A stretch of DNA of 64,000 nt from Coptis chinensis (GCA_015680905.1 CM027378.1:88503501-88567500); one strand, 5' to 3'. Positions 37,042 through 55,954 are shown, counted from the stretch's first letter. Translations and numbers: made by a program. The notes: generated by a model from the letters alone, not told the origin.

Positions 37042-38493
37042 CATCTCCACACATATCTGCGTCTTTTTAGCAACTGATTAACTATAGTTAATAAAAAAAT
37101 AACTGGAGATTAATCTCCAATTACATTCTATTTTTTCTCTCCATATATTTTTTTTTATAAGAAAAATGTATAATCACAATTTCCTTGGTTCCCTTCCGTT
37201 CCTTCCTCTCAATATTCACTACGTCTCATCTATCATTTTTCTTACATACATTGGCAGTTTGGCGCCACAAACACCCAATTTTAACTGTAGCTTTTTCTAT
37301 ATAATATTTGGAATTGTTAATCCAATCCTTGTTAATATATAATTAAGTGGGATTATTTCACATTTGGAGGAGTAGATAGCTTTGCAACTTCATTGCACGT
37401 CTTGTTGAATATTTAATAATACATTGATTGTTTAGAAGAAAACCAATAAACTTTCCAGACATGGATAAGCTTGTGATCTTCAAAATGTAGATCGTTACTC
37501 ATGTTAGAAGGTTAGGCTTAAAAAAAAATGTCCTTGTAGCTTACAACTAATTAACTTCTTTTGTAAGGAATGATCATCCGGTCTTAAGGGATAAACACTT
37601 TTGTTTGGTGGCAGACGTTAGATGTTTTTCTTTTTGTTGATATCTATGTGTGTACCCAAGTGGGTTATGTTCATGAGTTTTTCACGATTGTAAGGCTTAG
37701 AGCCTAGTGTTTATGTATTGAGATTCTCTCTTTAATGACTGTACTCTTAGGGAGGTATGCAACTTTTTGAAGTTTAATCAATAGACACGAGTTCTGCCTC
37801 AACCCCATAATATTTTGAAAAAAAAAAACTTCATTTGTTGTCTATTGATGTAACATGAATAACACGAGTGTAATTGATGTAATGAGAGTGTAAAGAAAGA
37901 TTAAAAGAGAAGAGAAGCCTAGTTTTCATTCGAGAGAGAATAAGAAGAAAATAAAAAATAATTAGATGAAAAGAATAATAAGGGAATTGAGATTGAGAAT
38001 AAGGTTGATAAATAGATCGAATGATAAAATTAAGTTCATCTAGAATCTAGATAGATGTATTTTTATTGATCAAAGTTTCATAAAATTAAATTTGTTCTTG
38101 GAGCTCATTATTGGTAGATAACTCACATGAAACAATTTAGAAACCTATTGAAACAAGGAAAACATGAACCCTAAGCTATGTATAACATAAACACAACTTC
38201 CTAAACGGCTAAATCTATTAGAACTCAATTTAGAGACTTCTAGACTATATATAAACAATAAGAATGAAAATACACTAGCAACTAAAAGCAAATAGAAACT
38301 ACTAATTAAATTAATAATGGTGTGACAAGTTATATCTAGTGATGATGTCCTACATTAGTAATAGAGTGGTACGGTGTAGTGGTGTAATATTATTAGACAT
38401 TAAAATGTTCATGTCGGCAAACTTTTCAATTCCACATGGAAGAGCTACTAAACAAGACGAATGTATGTAGAGTCTCACGCATTTGTCCCTCTA

Positions 38494-38533
<40 letters not shown>

Positions 38534-39331
38534 CACAAAAAAAGTATGGAAAAACTTGGAGAGACAAAAAAAAAAAATAAAAAAAAATAAAAATTGACAA
38601 TAAATCTTTGGTTACTTTTGTTTTAATAACTAAAGTTAACCAGTAGTTAAAAAAATGTGGATATATGGTGGAGATGCGCTTAAAAGACTTTTCGCTCTTA
38701 ATTGCATAGGAACAAATTTTTAAGTAACCAGAAAACAAACTCTGGTTTCTCACTTTCTCTTTTGAATTGAAGGAATTTTGCAGCACAATGTACACTGAAC
38801 AATTTTCTTTCATTTATTTTTGGTAGTAAAATATATTTTTTCATGAATTTATGAAAACAACTCCTTTAAACTAGTTGTTGTTTATCAAAAAAAAAAAAAT
38901 TGTAGAATTAATCCTCTACAATTATTTCAATCAATCATCCAAGGCACGCATCGAGATATGCACTGCACAGGTGCAAGATTTAATCACTGAAACCGGTTCC
39001 ACAAGATCGTATAACTCATTCTAAATTAAGTAGATGGATATCCTAGTCTGATTAACAATGATTAATAATCACAAGTAGTTAGCAGTAATCACTAATTTGT
39101 CGTCACATGACAAAATCCTCGACAAACACTTTCCCTCTTGTCCCATCCTCGATTAATTAAAAAAAAAAAAAAAAAACTTTCCCACTCCCAAACTGAATTC
39201 CCAATACCACCCCTCCCATCACCAATTTACCACCGTAAATCCAATAATCTCAGAAGGGCAATAACGTAAATGACTAATATATAAGTTAAATAAAGAAAGA
39301 AAGAGAAAGAGGTGTAGTAATATTATTCCAC
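37042..39331. other. Intergenic DNA and upstream region of the GSK3-like kinase
   Basis: No gene is supported. A TA microsatellite lies at 38499-38532 and A tracts at 38565-38590 and 39160-39177. A possible TATA element (taatatataag) is near 39276, about 50 bp before the kinase ATG, but it could be chance in this AT-rich DNA. Confidence 0.5.
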
Positions 39332-45605
<6,274 letters not shown>

Positions 45606-46710
45606 TGGACCACGACAGAATATACCACTTGTTTTTTGCAAAGAAGAGGCCCTCTCTCACTTTGTGATAGTCAAAATGCATTCACCATTCAATGGTGCTT
45701 CCAGCTCAGTGAAGATATATACAGATGCGGGAAGCTGAATAGCTGGTCGTTATTGGTGCTGTAGTTTAATATATTTTGTCAAATTGTTTCACTTTTTGTA
45801 TATGTTTGATCATAAAGATAATCCCAGTCTCACTGATCAGAGAACTGTGAGCATGAGATAGATGATGCAGAACCTTCCTAAGTTACGGTGGTTGAATGGG
45901 AAAAGAATGACGGAGCAATGGGATCAGGTAGTTGGTTGGATTTGTTTATTTCTGTTGTTTCTACTCATGTTGTATCATGCTGATTGTGGATTACGAACTG
46001 CATAGGTTAGTAGGTTAGTTATATCTCTTCCTGTTTCTTTCATTTTCTTGTGGCACTATTACTTGCAATTTGTTCACATTTTCCTTCTGTTGTAATTGTA
46101 TGGTTTGTTAGTTCCAAGTTTGTCTCTCGTTGTATGTGTTTCTGAAACCCGTCTCTTCAGTACACCTGTTCTCTGTTTGCACATCCTGCAAGCTATGAAG
46201 CTTCCAATTGGAGCTGTAATGTGAATAGAATTGAACCCAAATGGGCTGAAGAGTTTGTCTGGCGTTGCTTATGTCCAGAGGTCCTGGGTATAGTACTTAT
46301 ATGGGCTTCGACTGATGGTCTGATGCGTATAAATTTCAGTTTAGCGAATTCTGCCCAAACGAGAACATGGCTTTCCGTTCTGTATCCTTGGTATGAAATT
46401 GTTGTTGAACTGTGAAGCACTGAAGTTCATGCGCATAACACCATAATATATTTCACTGATGTTGTTTACCTTGTCAAAGGTGTTGGAGGTGAAAAAATGT
46501 TGAAATTTTGATGTAAATTTGATTATGAAGGGTAATGACGCCCACCTCCTACCTTATTTTTAACTGAACAGCTCGTTACAATTTAAATAGCTCACTGACA
46601 CCTGAGGCTGAGCAAGACTGCAAGAATGTAGTATAGTAGTGAAACATAGGAAAGCATACAAATAGTACAAGACTTCTAGTCAAATTAAGCATACCCAAGT
46701 TACATTCTAA
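45606..46710. other. GSK3-like gene 3' UTR and flank, no further gene seen
   Basis: The first several hundred bases are probably 3' UTR. Open frames at 46193-46420 on both strands are mutually overlapping and lack recognisable domains. The final taa (46708-46710) is the probable target duplication of the next element. Confidence 0.55.
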
Positions 46711-47204
46711 GAGCAAGTCCAATGGGGGGTTATATGGGCTGCTAAAGGCAAATATAGCATTCCCAAACACAAAAATGTCATTCCAATGGGGATGTTAAAA
46801 AGGTCTTAAATTTGGAAGGAGTAAAAAAATCCAGCCAAAGTTGAGACTTTCGCTAGTAGCTGTCATAATAAGTTCCGGGAGACGGATGATATAGTTTTTT
46901 GGTTATTTATGTCTAGACGGCAGAAATTATGTCGTCCGTATCCCGTTTTAATTAAATAGACGGACGTCAGAAACTTTGCCGTCTGTACCTGCCATACGCA
47001 AAAACTGACAAATCTTATTCTTCTTTTCATATACAAACTCACTCCACTTTATTTCATTCCAATCCATTTCGTTCATATAATAGAGACAACAATCCACACA
47101 TATGATTTAACTAAATAAAAATAATTAATTAAACAAATATGATTTAATTCATTCAACTAAACAAAATTCATAGAAGTAAATCAAAACACACATAAAAACA
47201 AATT

Positions 47205-49391
47205 CTAAACTAATTTCTGCTTGAACCCTCGCCAGCTTGCGTCTTCTTTGATTTACTCGCTCACCGTGATTCTCGTAATATCAGTTCTAGCACCTGCGCT
47301 TTTAACTTCGCGACTCTATCATGTGTCTTTTTCTTCTCTTCTCACTCGGCCACCAAATAATAATAGTATTCGTCGGTTGTAGTCATAAACGAATTGCGCA
47401 TCCCATGTATCATTAGACTCGGCATATCGCGCTCTAAGTGTAGCCTACAAAAAAATCAATAACTTTAAGAAAAATCATCACTATAAACCAAATATAATTC
47501 AAGTTTCAAAATATAAACCAAATACTAACCTCATCTAGAGTGTCAAAATCCGGGACAAGGTTTGGAAGATAACTTTGATCAACATGAGGTATATGTATGA
47601 TATCATGCATTCAATTCCTTGAGATGTAACTATGCCATAGCTCCATGGGTTATCCGGATCAGAAGGGGCTGGAACAAAAGACTCGTAAAGACCTTGAGAT
47701 GAAGAGTAAGGCTCAGTAGGGTGTGGGATACACAAATCACTTCTAATAGCCTTATGTCCCACAAAGTCCATGTTAGCAGCTCTGTACATGTTAGCAGGCA
47801 ATATAGGACCCCTTGAGACACAATCCCAGTAACTATCGTAGTCACCATCCACATCTAAATATAGAGAAGCTTGTGGCCACAAGTCTTCATGCATTCTAAG
47901 ATAGGACCTCCACTGACTGACTCTTCCCAGTGGGCACATATTCTCCGGAGGAGGGTGTGGGATGAAAGGTGTCCTAATGATTTTGGTGCCAACACCTATC
48001 GCCCAGGTACCACAGGATGATACCTCCAAACTCAAAGACGATTTGGCGCATTGTAAGATTATACGAACAACATGGTGAATTGCCTCACGTAACCAAACAT
48101 CATCCATGGTACCTCCCTCCACACCATCGACATTTAATTCCATATATCGAGTATGAAACCATGGTGTCCACTGTATTGCCAATGTCGACCTAGTCTCGAG
48201 TTGGTTACGATCTAAGTGAATGTTGTGGTGTTCTTGACTAGTTCGGCGATCTTTAAAGTCATTCATTCATGCTCTAATTCGTGGGACGATATCACGGTCC
48301 ATGCTCGATCTCAGAAGATGAACAATGGTAGGTACATACTCATGCCATCAATACTATCATAAAAACAAATATTAAAATCAAACTTGTACGTAATTTAAAA
48401 ATTATAATACTATTTATTATAAAGTCATAATACTAAAGATTTAAAACTTACTTGTAAATTAAAGAAGGGTGAAGCCGCCACATTGACCATCTGCAACATT
48501 AGCTGTGACTCGGCACGCTTGATCCAATGCGTAAATCAAAGCTCCAAACACAGCACCACCCCAATCATACTGATGCATGTAATCTAACCAAACCAAACAC
48601 TCTATACAACCTAATCTCAGTGAACTATCACCCGTGGGGAAGAAACATTACGTGATTAAGTAAAAATAAAATACTCTCAAATATCTCTCCCGATCTGTAC
48701 GCGTCGGGCACTAACCTTCGTCACTCTCTTTTGTATTCTCCATGAACTCATTCACAAAAAAGGAGGGTTTGATACCCCCTTTAGCCCAATGCTCCGGCCT
48801 TATATTCGGCCATTTTTGCTGTGCATAATCAAAAGTCGCGAACCGACCTTCTCCAAACGTAACGACCTTTACCCTTCCTACGTTCATTCTCGCGTGAGCA
48901 TAGTAACATCCATTGGAGTGATGCCTATCTCGCATTGTGAAAAGTGGAAAGTGTGAGTTGTGTCTCATTACCACTCGATCAAAGCGTATATCAAACCACG
49001 GTCGGCATTTTGATAACCACATTGAAACAATTCAATGATCTAAACGGAGATTGTAAAATTTCATTTCTTATGCCTTCAAAACAATATCCTTTGGCAACCA
49101 TTATCTTCCACCAATTGTTCACGGATGCCCAACAACACTGCAATTTCATCTCCCCCCCCCCCCCCCTCCCTAAATATTTATTCAAAACATTTATTTATTA
49201 AAATTAAAGAAAATACAAATTATGATGTTAAATAAATAAAATTTAACGATCAAATGCTTACCATATTTACATGATGAAAGATGTGAGTTTCCGGGTTTCT
49301 AGCCAATGTAGTATGTGTTAGTGGATCGACTGGGTCCGGAAATTTAATTACTGGATTTTCGACCGAAAAATCGTTTACCCTTGTTACTCAT
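47205..49391 (-). pseudogene. Plant mobile domain (PMD) protein gene, decayed, copy 2
   Basis: A relative of the copy at 5217-7484. A first exon probably begins at ATG 49391 and ends at a GT donor after 49262. The second exon follows a gaaattgcag acceptor and reads VNNWWKIMVAKGYCFEGIRN, matching in layout REWWKVIKSLYEFIYIRD of copy 1. A piece at 48711-49022 has RHNSHFPLFTMRD where copy 1 has the THTFHFP signature, then FDYAQQKWPNIRPEHWAKGG. Near 48575 is YDWGGAVFGALIYALDQACR, parallel to YDLGSSVYATLIAALDKASQ in copy 1. The longest open piece (47535-48266) is the C-terminal half, with QWTPWFHTRYMELNVD. A last exon may end at 47205. Frameshifts and stops rule out a functional product. Confidence 0.7.
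49152..49167. repeat. Poly-C tract
   Basis: A run of C residues with one T interrupts the presumed first intron of PMD copy 2. Confidence 0.85.
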
Positions 49392-49938
49392 TTTGCGTGG
49401 TACCTGCAATTCAATTCACAATTCAATTCAATTCTAAAATCAATTCAATCACAATTCAATTCAATTCAATTCTAAAATCAACATTCAATTCAATCCTAAA
49501 ATTGATTCAATCACAATTTAATTTAATTCAATTCAATTCAATCACAATTAACATTTCTAAAATCGAATTTCAATAGGACAGAGTGACTTACGAGTATTGA
49601 GCACAAAAAGGAGTGAATTGAGGAATGAAGGAGTGAATTGTTTTTGTTTTTGGTTTTTGGGAGTGAGGAGAGAAGAGAAGAGGGATTGAGGAATTGAAGG
49701 AGTGAATTGAGAAGAGATTCGTGCGTTATAGCGTATGGAGTGTATAGGCAGGAGAGTTTCTGCCGTTTGTTACAGACGGCAGAAACTCTACGTCTGTATC
49801 CCGAACTTAATAGCTGCGAAAAGTCCCCATTAGACTGGTTTTCCGAATTTAGGTTGCCAAATTTAGCTGGGGCTGCTAAAGGGCCTATATGGCACCTTTT
49901 AGCAACCCATTATAATTACTCCCCCATTAGACTTGCTC

Positions 49939-50693
49939 TAAAGAAAGTGATATAATGACTACCCAGATTTCGAGATCAAGTAATCCGAGAGTCCAAGGTC
50001 TAATGACGGCAACATGGAATTTTGCACCCTATGCTACAACAAGCAATTCGAGGTACTTACGTGTCATTGTCGACCTGTCGTTGCCAATTTTACACAATTA
50101 AGTACGACTAATCACAAAGCTCCATAATTAAGTGAGTAGAGGAAACGTTTTTGGGAGGGGTGGGGTACGTGGGATAAAATGTAGTTTGGTAGTTTTCTGC
50201 CAGTCTGTGCTCATCTATCTCTCTTTTTTTCCCTCTCCCTCTCAACCAAACCCTAACTCTATCTCTCTCCACCCACAAATCCATCTCTCCCTCTCTTATC
50301 TAGTAGTTTTGGGTTTCGCTAAATGTTAAGTGAGGCACCAACATGTTTTTCTTGAAACCTCATCTTTCATGCAAAGTATAGACTATAGAACCACAGAGGC
50401 AGTCGGATGATGAGGCTCTACTCTTCATAAATTGTTTCCTAGAGATTCGAGTACGCACATAATATCTCTTAAACAAGTAAACACAGGATAAATAAATAAT
50501 AATTAAGTAAATAAGACAAGGTGACAATTTCATCGCTATAAAACATTTCCCGCTTTCAAGACAAAGCCTCGCTCTTCTCCACTCTCACTCGAAGTCCACT
50601 CTATCTCTCTTTTATTTTTTTTATTGATTCCGAGGCTCGAGAGATTCCACATCGATCAACTCTTTCTTTCTTCATTTAATTAACAAAACGCCA
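49939..50693. promoter_or_regulatory. Upstream region of the LRR receptor kinase
   Basis: No gene is seen. CT-rich tracts (for example 50215-50300 and 50570-50620) are typical of plant promoters and leaders. An open frame at 50132-50329 has no recognisable domain. Confidence 0.45.
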
Positions 50694-50771
50694 ATGGCCC
50701 AAAAGTTTACGTTTCTTTCTTCTTTCACTCTTCTTTACTTCTTTTGCCACAACAACATAAACCCAAAGTAA
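50694..50771 (+). other. Upstream ORF whose stop overlaps the receptor kinase start (TAATG)
   Basis: An ATG at 50694 opens a 25-codon frame (MAQKFTFLSSFTLLY...) that ends in TAA at 50769-50771. The last A of the stop is the first base of the kinase ATG at 50771. If the transcript includes this ATG, ribosomes would reach the main ORF by leaky scanning or by reinitiation. Translation has not been shown. Confidence 0.5.
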
Positions 50772-53700
50772 TGATGGTGATGTTAAAGTCTTTGTTTCTA
50801 CTAGTGTTGTTACCTTTGGTTGCTGTTCACGCTACCGACAGCCTTCTCTCTCCTAAAGGAGTCAACTTCGAAGGTATGAGACTGCTTAAGTTGATGGAGT
50901 TTTGCTTTACAGTAATGGGGTGGTTATATTTCGATTTATTCTTCACCGAGTTTTCTGGTTTAATAGTCATTAGGATGTTTGGGTAACTCACTGTTGTTAT
51001 TGTGTTGAGTGATTGTTTGCAGTAGCAGCATTGATGTCGGTGAAGAATAAGTTGAAAGATGATGGTTTGCATGTTCTGGATGGATGGGATATTAACTCAG
51101 TAGATCCTTGTACTTGGAACATGGTAGGGTGCTCTGCTGAAGGCTTTGTCATCTCTCTGTAAGTGATTTGGTTATATGGTCAACTCCTTCTGGAATGTAT
51201 ATTTTTTGTTTTTGTTGATATTTGGGCATTCTTCATTTGCAGAGAAATGGCTAGTACGGGGTTATCCGGCACGCTTTCTCCAAGTATTGGAAATCTGCCT
51301 CACCTTCGGACAATGTGAGTCCTTGTTGTAGTTGCTTCCAAGGGGTTTCTATTAATCAATTGGAGTTTAGAGTACTGTTAGTTACTTCACAAGCTCCCAC
51401 TTAATTTAGGGCTTGTGAATCTTTCTTGCTCTTTGTATGCTTTCATTTTGTTCTATGTCGTTATCTGCTGTTGTCTACTTTCAAATTGTTGTTCCATTGC
51501 CAACTCTCTTACGTTGTGACTCATAATGCACCGTACTACTAGCAGGTTATTGCAGAATAATTACATATCTGGCCCTGTTCCTCCAGAGATTGGGAAGCTT
51601 TCAGAGCTTCGGACTCTTGATCTCTCGGGTAACCAGTTTGTTGGTGAAATTCCCAGCTCTTTGGGATTTTTAACTCGTCTAAGCTACTTGTAAGTGTACA
51701 ATTCTTTTCTTTCAACCCCCGCTTCTTGTCTCCTTTTGCTATGATCCATTGTTTATTAATACAACTGGGTTATTAATTTGCCTCCTTTTGTTTTTGTTTC
51801 TCTAATTAATCAGGCGGCTTAATAAGAACAGGCTGTCTGGTCAGATTCCAAGAGGTGTTGCTAACCTCACAGGTCTTTCATTTCTGTATGTTTTTGTTTT
51901 TTTTTTTTCTATCTCATCAGCTATGTTTTTTTTTGAGGTACTCTTTAACTATGTTATTTACCTTGTTACTTTGAAACAGGGACCTATCATTTAATAATAT
52001 CAGTGGTCCTGCTCCAAGAATACTTGCAAAAGATTATAGGTGAGAATTGAACTGCGATACAAATGCTCTTCCAATTAAAGTTCCAAGGGGAGTTGTCTTT
52101 TTTCTGTGGTTAACTCGGAATATACACTTGTGTAGAGCTCTTTGTGCATATGGAAACATGTTTCATAGACAGTTTTATATAGTGTTTAATGTTACTTTAA
52201 CTTTCATACTTTTTCTTTTAGGCAGAGTTGTCTGAAGCTATATGTTCACTGTAGTCTTGCAGGGAATATGTTTCTTTGCACATCATCATTGCAACAAGTT
52301 TGCATGAATACTTCAAAGCCTCTAAAAGGTAACTTATGAAACTGCCTATTTTGTTTCTGCTATAATGGTAGTTAACAGTCACGTTTGGTTGCAGATGCCA
52401 ATTTATCTCGGAAATCTGGCGACCAACATAGGTGGCCGATCGCAATTGCTGTAGGTGTCATTTGCACCTTTATGATATCTGTGGCACTGATTGCTTGTTG
52501 GGTGTACTGGTCCCGATGGCGAGTCCACTCTACATCATATGGTACTTTCACTCAAATCATTTTCTTATATGTATGTAGGATGTTCATTGTGGAAAGTGAA
52601 GTTAAAAATATCTGGGCTATTAAATCGTTGAGTACTCGCCGAGTAATCGGTGAGTACTCGCTACTCGCTGCTTAGCCGACCCGACTAACAATTTAATCCT
52701 CGATCACAATCAGGCTCAAAAACTCCCCGAGTACTCGGCCGATCAGGCCCGATTAGCTGAGTAATTGTGTTCAATATTTCAACTATTTCAATGTTATACA
52801 TTGAACTCGACATTTCGCCGATTCGACCAACCCTCGATTCTGTAAAGTTCTACACTTTAATTATATTTATTTTAGTTGATTGAGTGTTTTAATTGTTTAT
52901 TGATTGATTAGGTTCTTAATTGGCTTCATTATGTTGGTATTTCAAAGTTAAATATATTTAATAATTATTTGTAAAAAAATATAGTGTTATGAAAAATCGT
53001 CCGATTAATCCTGATTAATCCCAGACCGATTACACCTACTCGCTACTCGCTCTTCAAACGAGTAGCGACCAAGTAGCGATTTAACTGCACAGCTGATACA
53101 TCAACTAACATGTTGCAGTGCAGCAAGAGTGTGAATATGATATGGGACAATTGAAGCGGTTCTCTCTCCGTGAACTCCAGTTTGCCACCAAGAATTTTAG
53201 TCCCAAGAACATTCTAGGCCAAGGTGGATTTAGTGTGGTGTATAAAGGTTGTCTCCGGAATAAGACATTAGTGGCAGTCAAACGATTGAGGGATCCCAAA
53301 TTTACTGGAGAAGTGCAGTTTCAAACAGAAGTTGAGATGATTGGCCTAGCTCTGCATAGGAACCTTTTACGATTGTATGGATTCTGCATGGCATCAAATG
53401 AGAGGCTGCTGGTCTATCCATACATGCCATATGGAAGTGTTGCCGATTGTTTAAGAGGTTTGTTTTATATCTCTTGGCTGAGTTTAAGTGTGGCTGTGAA
53501 AACTCTGTTATTGGTTTATCTTTGGTTCTCTACATGTGACTTTGAAGTCTCACATCGTCGTCTAAGGTACTAATCACAGTGAGAAAGGAATTTCCACAAT
53601 GACTGCAAACCCCTCTAATATCATTTGAGAATTACATTTTTTATTAAAGTATGAGGCTGTGTTGAACATTTTTTTACTGATCAAAATTTATTTCCACTTG

Positions 53701-55116
53701 TAGATTCTTGTCAAGAGAAACCCTCCTTAGATTGGAACAGACGAATGTGTATCGCCCTTGGGACTGCTCGTGGGTTGTTGTACTTACATGAACAATGTAA
53801 CCCCAAAATCATTCACAGGGATGTCAAAGCAGCAAACATTTTGCTCGATGAAAGCTTTGAAGCAGTGGTTGGAGATTTTGGACTTGCAAAACTTTTAGAT
53901 CAGATGGATTCACATGTCACTACTGCAGTACGGGGTACTGTTGGACACATCGCCCCTGAATATCTTTCTACAGGACAGTCCTCTGAGAAAACAGATGTGT
54001 TTGGATTTGGTATACTGCTGTTAGAACTTATAACAGGACAGAAGGCGTTGGATGCTGGAAATGGTCAGATTCAAAAAGGGATGATTTTAGACTGGGTAGG
54101 TAATTATGTTGAAGTTTTGTTTTTTGTTATGCTATTCATTTGATCAGTGCAAAATTTTGTACTCCCATCTCCGGAACCTCTTTCTGGATCTCCTTCCTCG
54201 GTATAAGTTGTGCGGATATCTTTTGTGCTCACATTTTTCATGACAACCATCTTGCCTCAAGGCTCAAACAGAAGATTTACTGCCCTATGCCATCCAACAG
54301 CCAATTGTTATTTCAAATATTGTATTAAACTGGTTGATCCTACATCAGTACATCCCCAAACTTGCTTATAAACTGCTTGGAATCTTTTGCTAAATGCCCC
54401 ACATAATATGTTTTATGAGGTTTTTGTGGGCATATCTTACAAGCCGAGCTCAACCAGGCCCACCCATGTTGAACTTCTTTTGCGTCAGCTCAGACTTACA
54501 GCTCAGGGTATATTTTGTCTGTTTCTGTTCTGCACTGTGTTAACCACAGCTTACTGTGTTTCTGCTTTCCTTTTTAATTTTTCTCGCAAGTATTTTTTTC
54601 CCCTTCATTTCCCCCTAGTCTCGTCTTAATTGCAAATGCTTCGTATTTGATTCGCCTGCCCATGCTTGTAAGGCATCTTGTTTGTAAACGTCTGTTAAAT
54701 GTTCTCTATTCACCAATACCTTAGAGGCTTAGACTAGCCACTACATGTGTTTCTAGTCCTGTTTATCGTTACGAGTTACACTAACAGGTATTGTACAGGT
54801 CAGAACATTACATGAGGAGAAGAGGCTGGAAGTGCTAGTTGATAGGGGCCTAAATGGTTGTTTCGAGGTAGAAGAGCTGGAAAAGACAGTAGAGTTGGCT
54901 TTGCAATGCACTCAATCGCATCCCAACCAACGGCCAAAGATGTCGGAAGTTGTAAATGTCCTTGAAGGTATAGTTGGACAAGAAGGAAATGAGGAAGAAC
55001 CACAAGGAGGAAGCATAGGTGAAGGGAGGGCATGCAGTTTCTCTAGAAATTATAATGAGGTCCATGAAGAGTCCTCATTCGTCATTGAAGCGATAGAGCT
55101 CTCTGGACCCAGGTGA
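50771..55116 (+). CDS. LRR receptor-like Ser/Thr kinase, At5g45780-like (LRR-II type)
   Basis: A plasma-membrane receptor kinase. Eleven exons join in frame to 618 residues: 50771-50873, 51023-51158, 51243-51314, 51546-51689, 51814-51885, 51980-52039, 52255-52328, 52395-52541, 53119-53457, 53704-54095, 54799-55116. A signal peptide (1-21, [12 protein letters not shown]) precedes an LRR N-cap ([10 protein letters not shown]), about five LRRs split by 72- or 144-base exons, a membrane segment (235-258) and the kinase. Lys324, HRDVKAAN with Asp422, DFGLAKLL with Asp440 and [10 protein letters not shown] are present. The third glycine of the loop is Ser308 (GQGGFS). The C-terminus [12 protein letters not shown] is characteristic of this group. 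Exon 7 could instead start at 52222, adding 11 residues in frame. I chose 52255 because it gives SLAGNMFLC, the family pattern. Confidence 0.93.
52620..53083. repeat. MITE-like insert in intron 8 of the receptor kinase
   Basis: The ends are ttaaatcg on the left and cgatttaa on the right. Related motifs run inward on both sides: gagtactcgctactcgctgc on the left and ctactcgctactcgctcttc plus cgagtagcgacc on the right. The 464-bp segment has no coding potential. The terminal match is short, so this is a candidate only. Confidence 0.45.
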
Positions 55117-55954
55117 TGAGAGTTTCTCCTTAATCCATATGCAGAAGGTGAAGATCTTCTGCATCTCTTTCGCAAACCAGTGCAAGGAGATTATGTATAT
55201 TCAGGGATGCAAAACCATGCCTTATTGATAAATATGATACAAGTTACCTCATTGTTGGCCAATAGATCCGATTGAGGATACTGATGTATACCAACACAAA
55301 CGGAAGACACTTGAGAAATTACTAGAAATCTAAACCAAGAGCAGGAGCAGCTGTTGGGAAGTAAATCAGAAAAAGAGTGAATTCAAATGACTGTGCCACT
55401 ATCAGCCCACTACTACTAATTGTGAATACATGTTTTTAAGGCTCACGAACCTATAGCTGCACAGAGAAAGAGATCTCAGAAGAAATGTTATTTTTGCTTC
55501 TTATTTCTTACTTATATCGAAAATAATGATTATAATGAATAAATACTAAGAGCTGAGGCCTGAGGCCTCTGGTCTTGCTCATATTTTTTAGGTCAATGTT
55601 ATGATACTAGCAGAAAAAGGAATCCATATCTGCGACGAAGTATGAAGTTTGATGTATAACTTTGTGGGGATTAATGGGGCCACAACTTATAATGAAATCA
55701 AACCAGGATCATGCCTGCGTAATTTGACATTTGAACCGTGGACTGTCCCTAGAATCAATAAGCAAATTCCAAGTTCAAAGTAACTTTGGTGGGCAAGATT
55801 AAGCTACACCAGGTGTATATACTTACCAAAAAAGGAAAATTGGTTAGCTTAAACAACAATTGCACCTGGATTCAGTACTAGAGCACAGAGCATAGTCCCT
55901 GTTACATTTCATTTCCCACTTATACTACAAAAATCCAGTATGTTAGCATGGCAG
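55117..55954. other. Convergent 3' flanks of the receptor kinase and YIF1 genes
   Basis: This stretch separates the 3' ends of two genes that face each other. It holds their 3' UTRs and no other gene that I can support. Confidence 0.6.

Larger units (their letters stand above)
46711..49938 (-). mobile_element. TIR element carrying a decayed plant mobile domain gene (copy 2)
   Basis: The left end reads GAGCAAGTCCAATGGGGG and the right end, reverse-complemented, GAGCAAGTCTAATGGGGG, with further similarity inward (gctgctaaaggc against gttgctaaaagg). Both ends are flanked by taa (46708-46710 and 49939-49941), giving a 3,228-bp element with a 3-bp target duplication. TAA/TTA duplications are typical of PIF/Harbinger elements. 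Inside is one decayed PMD gene and no recognised transposase. Motifs containing gacggcagaaa and gtccgtatcccg occur near both ends. Confidence 0.75.

Noticed and set aside
46193..46420. Opposed open frames downstream of the GSK3-like gene
   Set aside because: They are mirror images on the two strands, with no recognisable domain and no splice context.
47535..48266. A 243-codon frame that could be called an intact gene
   Set aside because: It is the C-terminal part of the decayed PMD gene; the upstream domain lies in other frames with stops.
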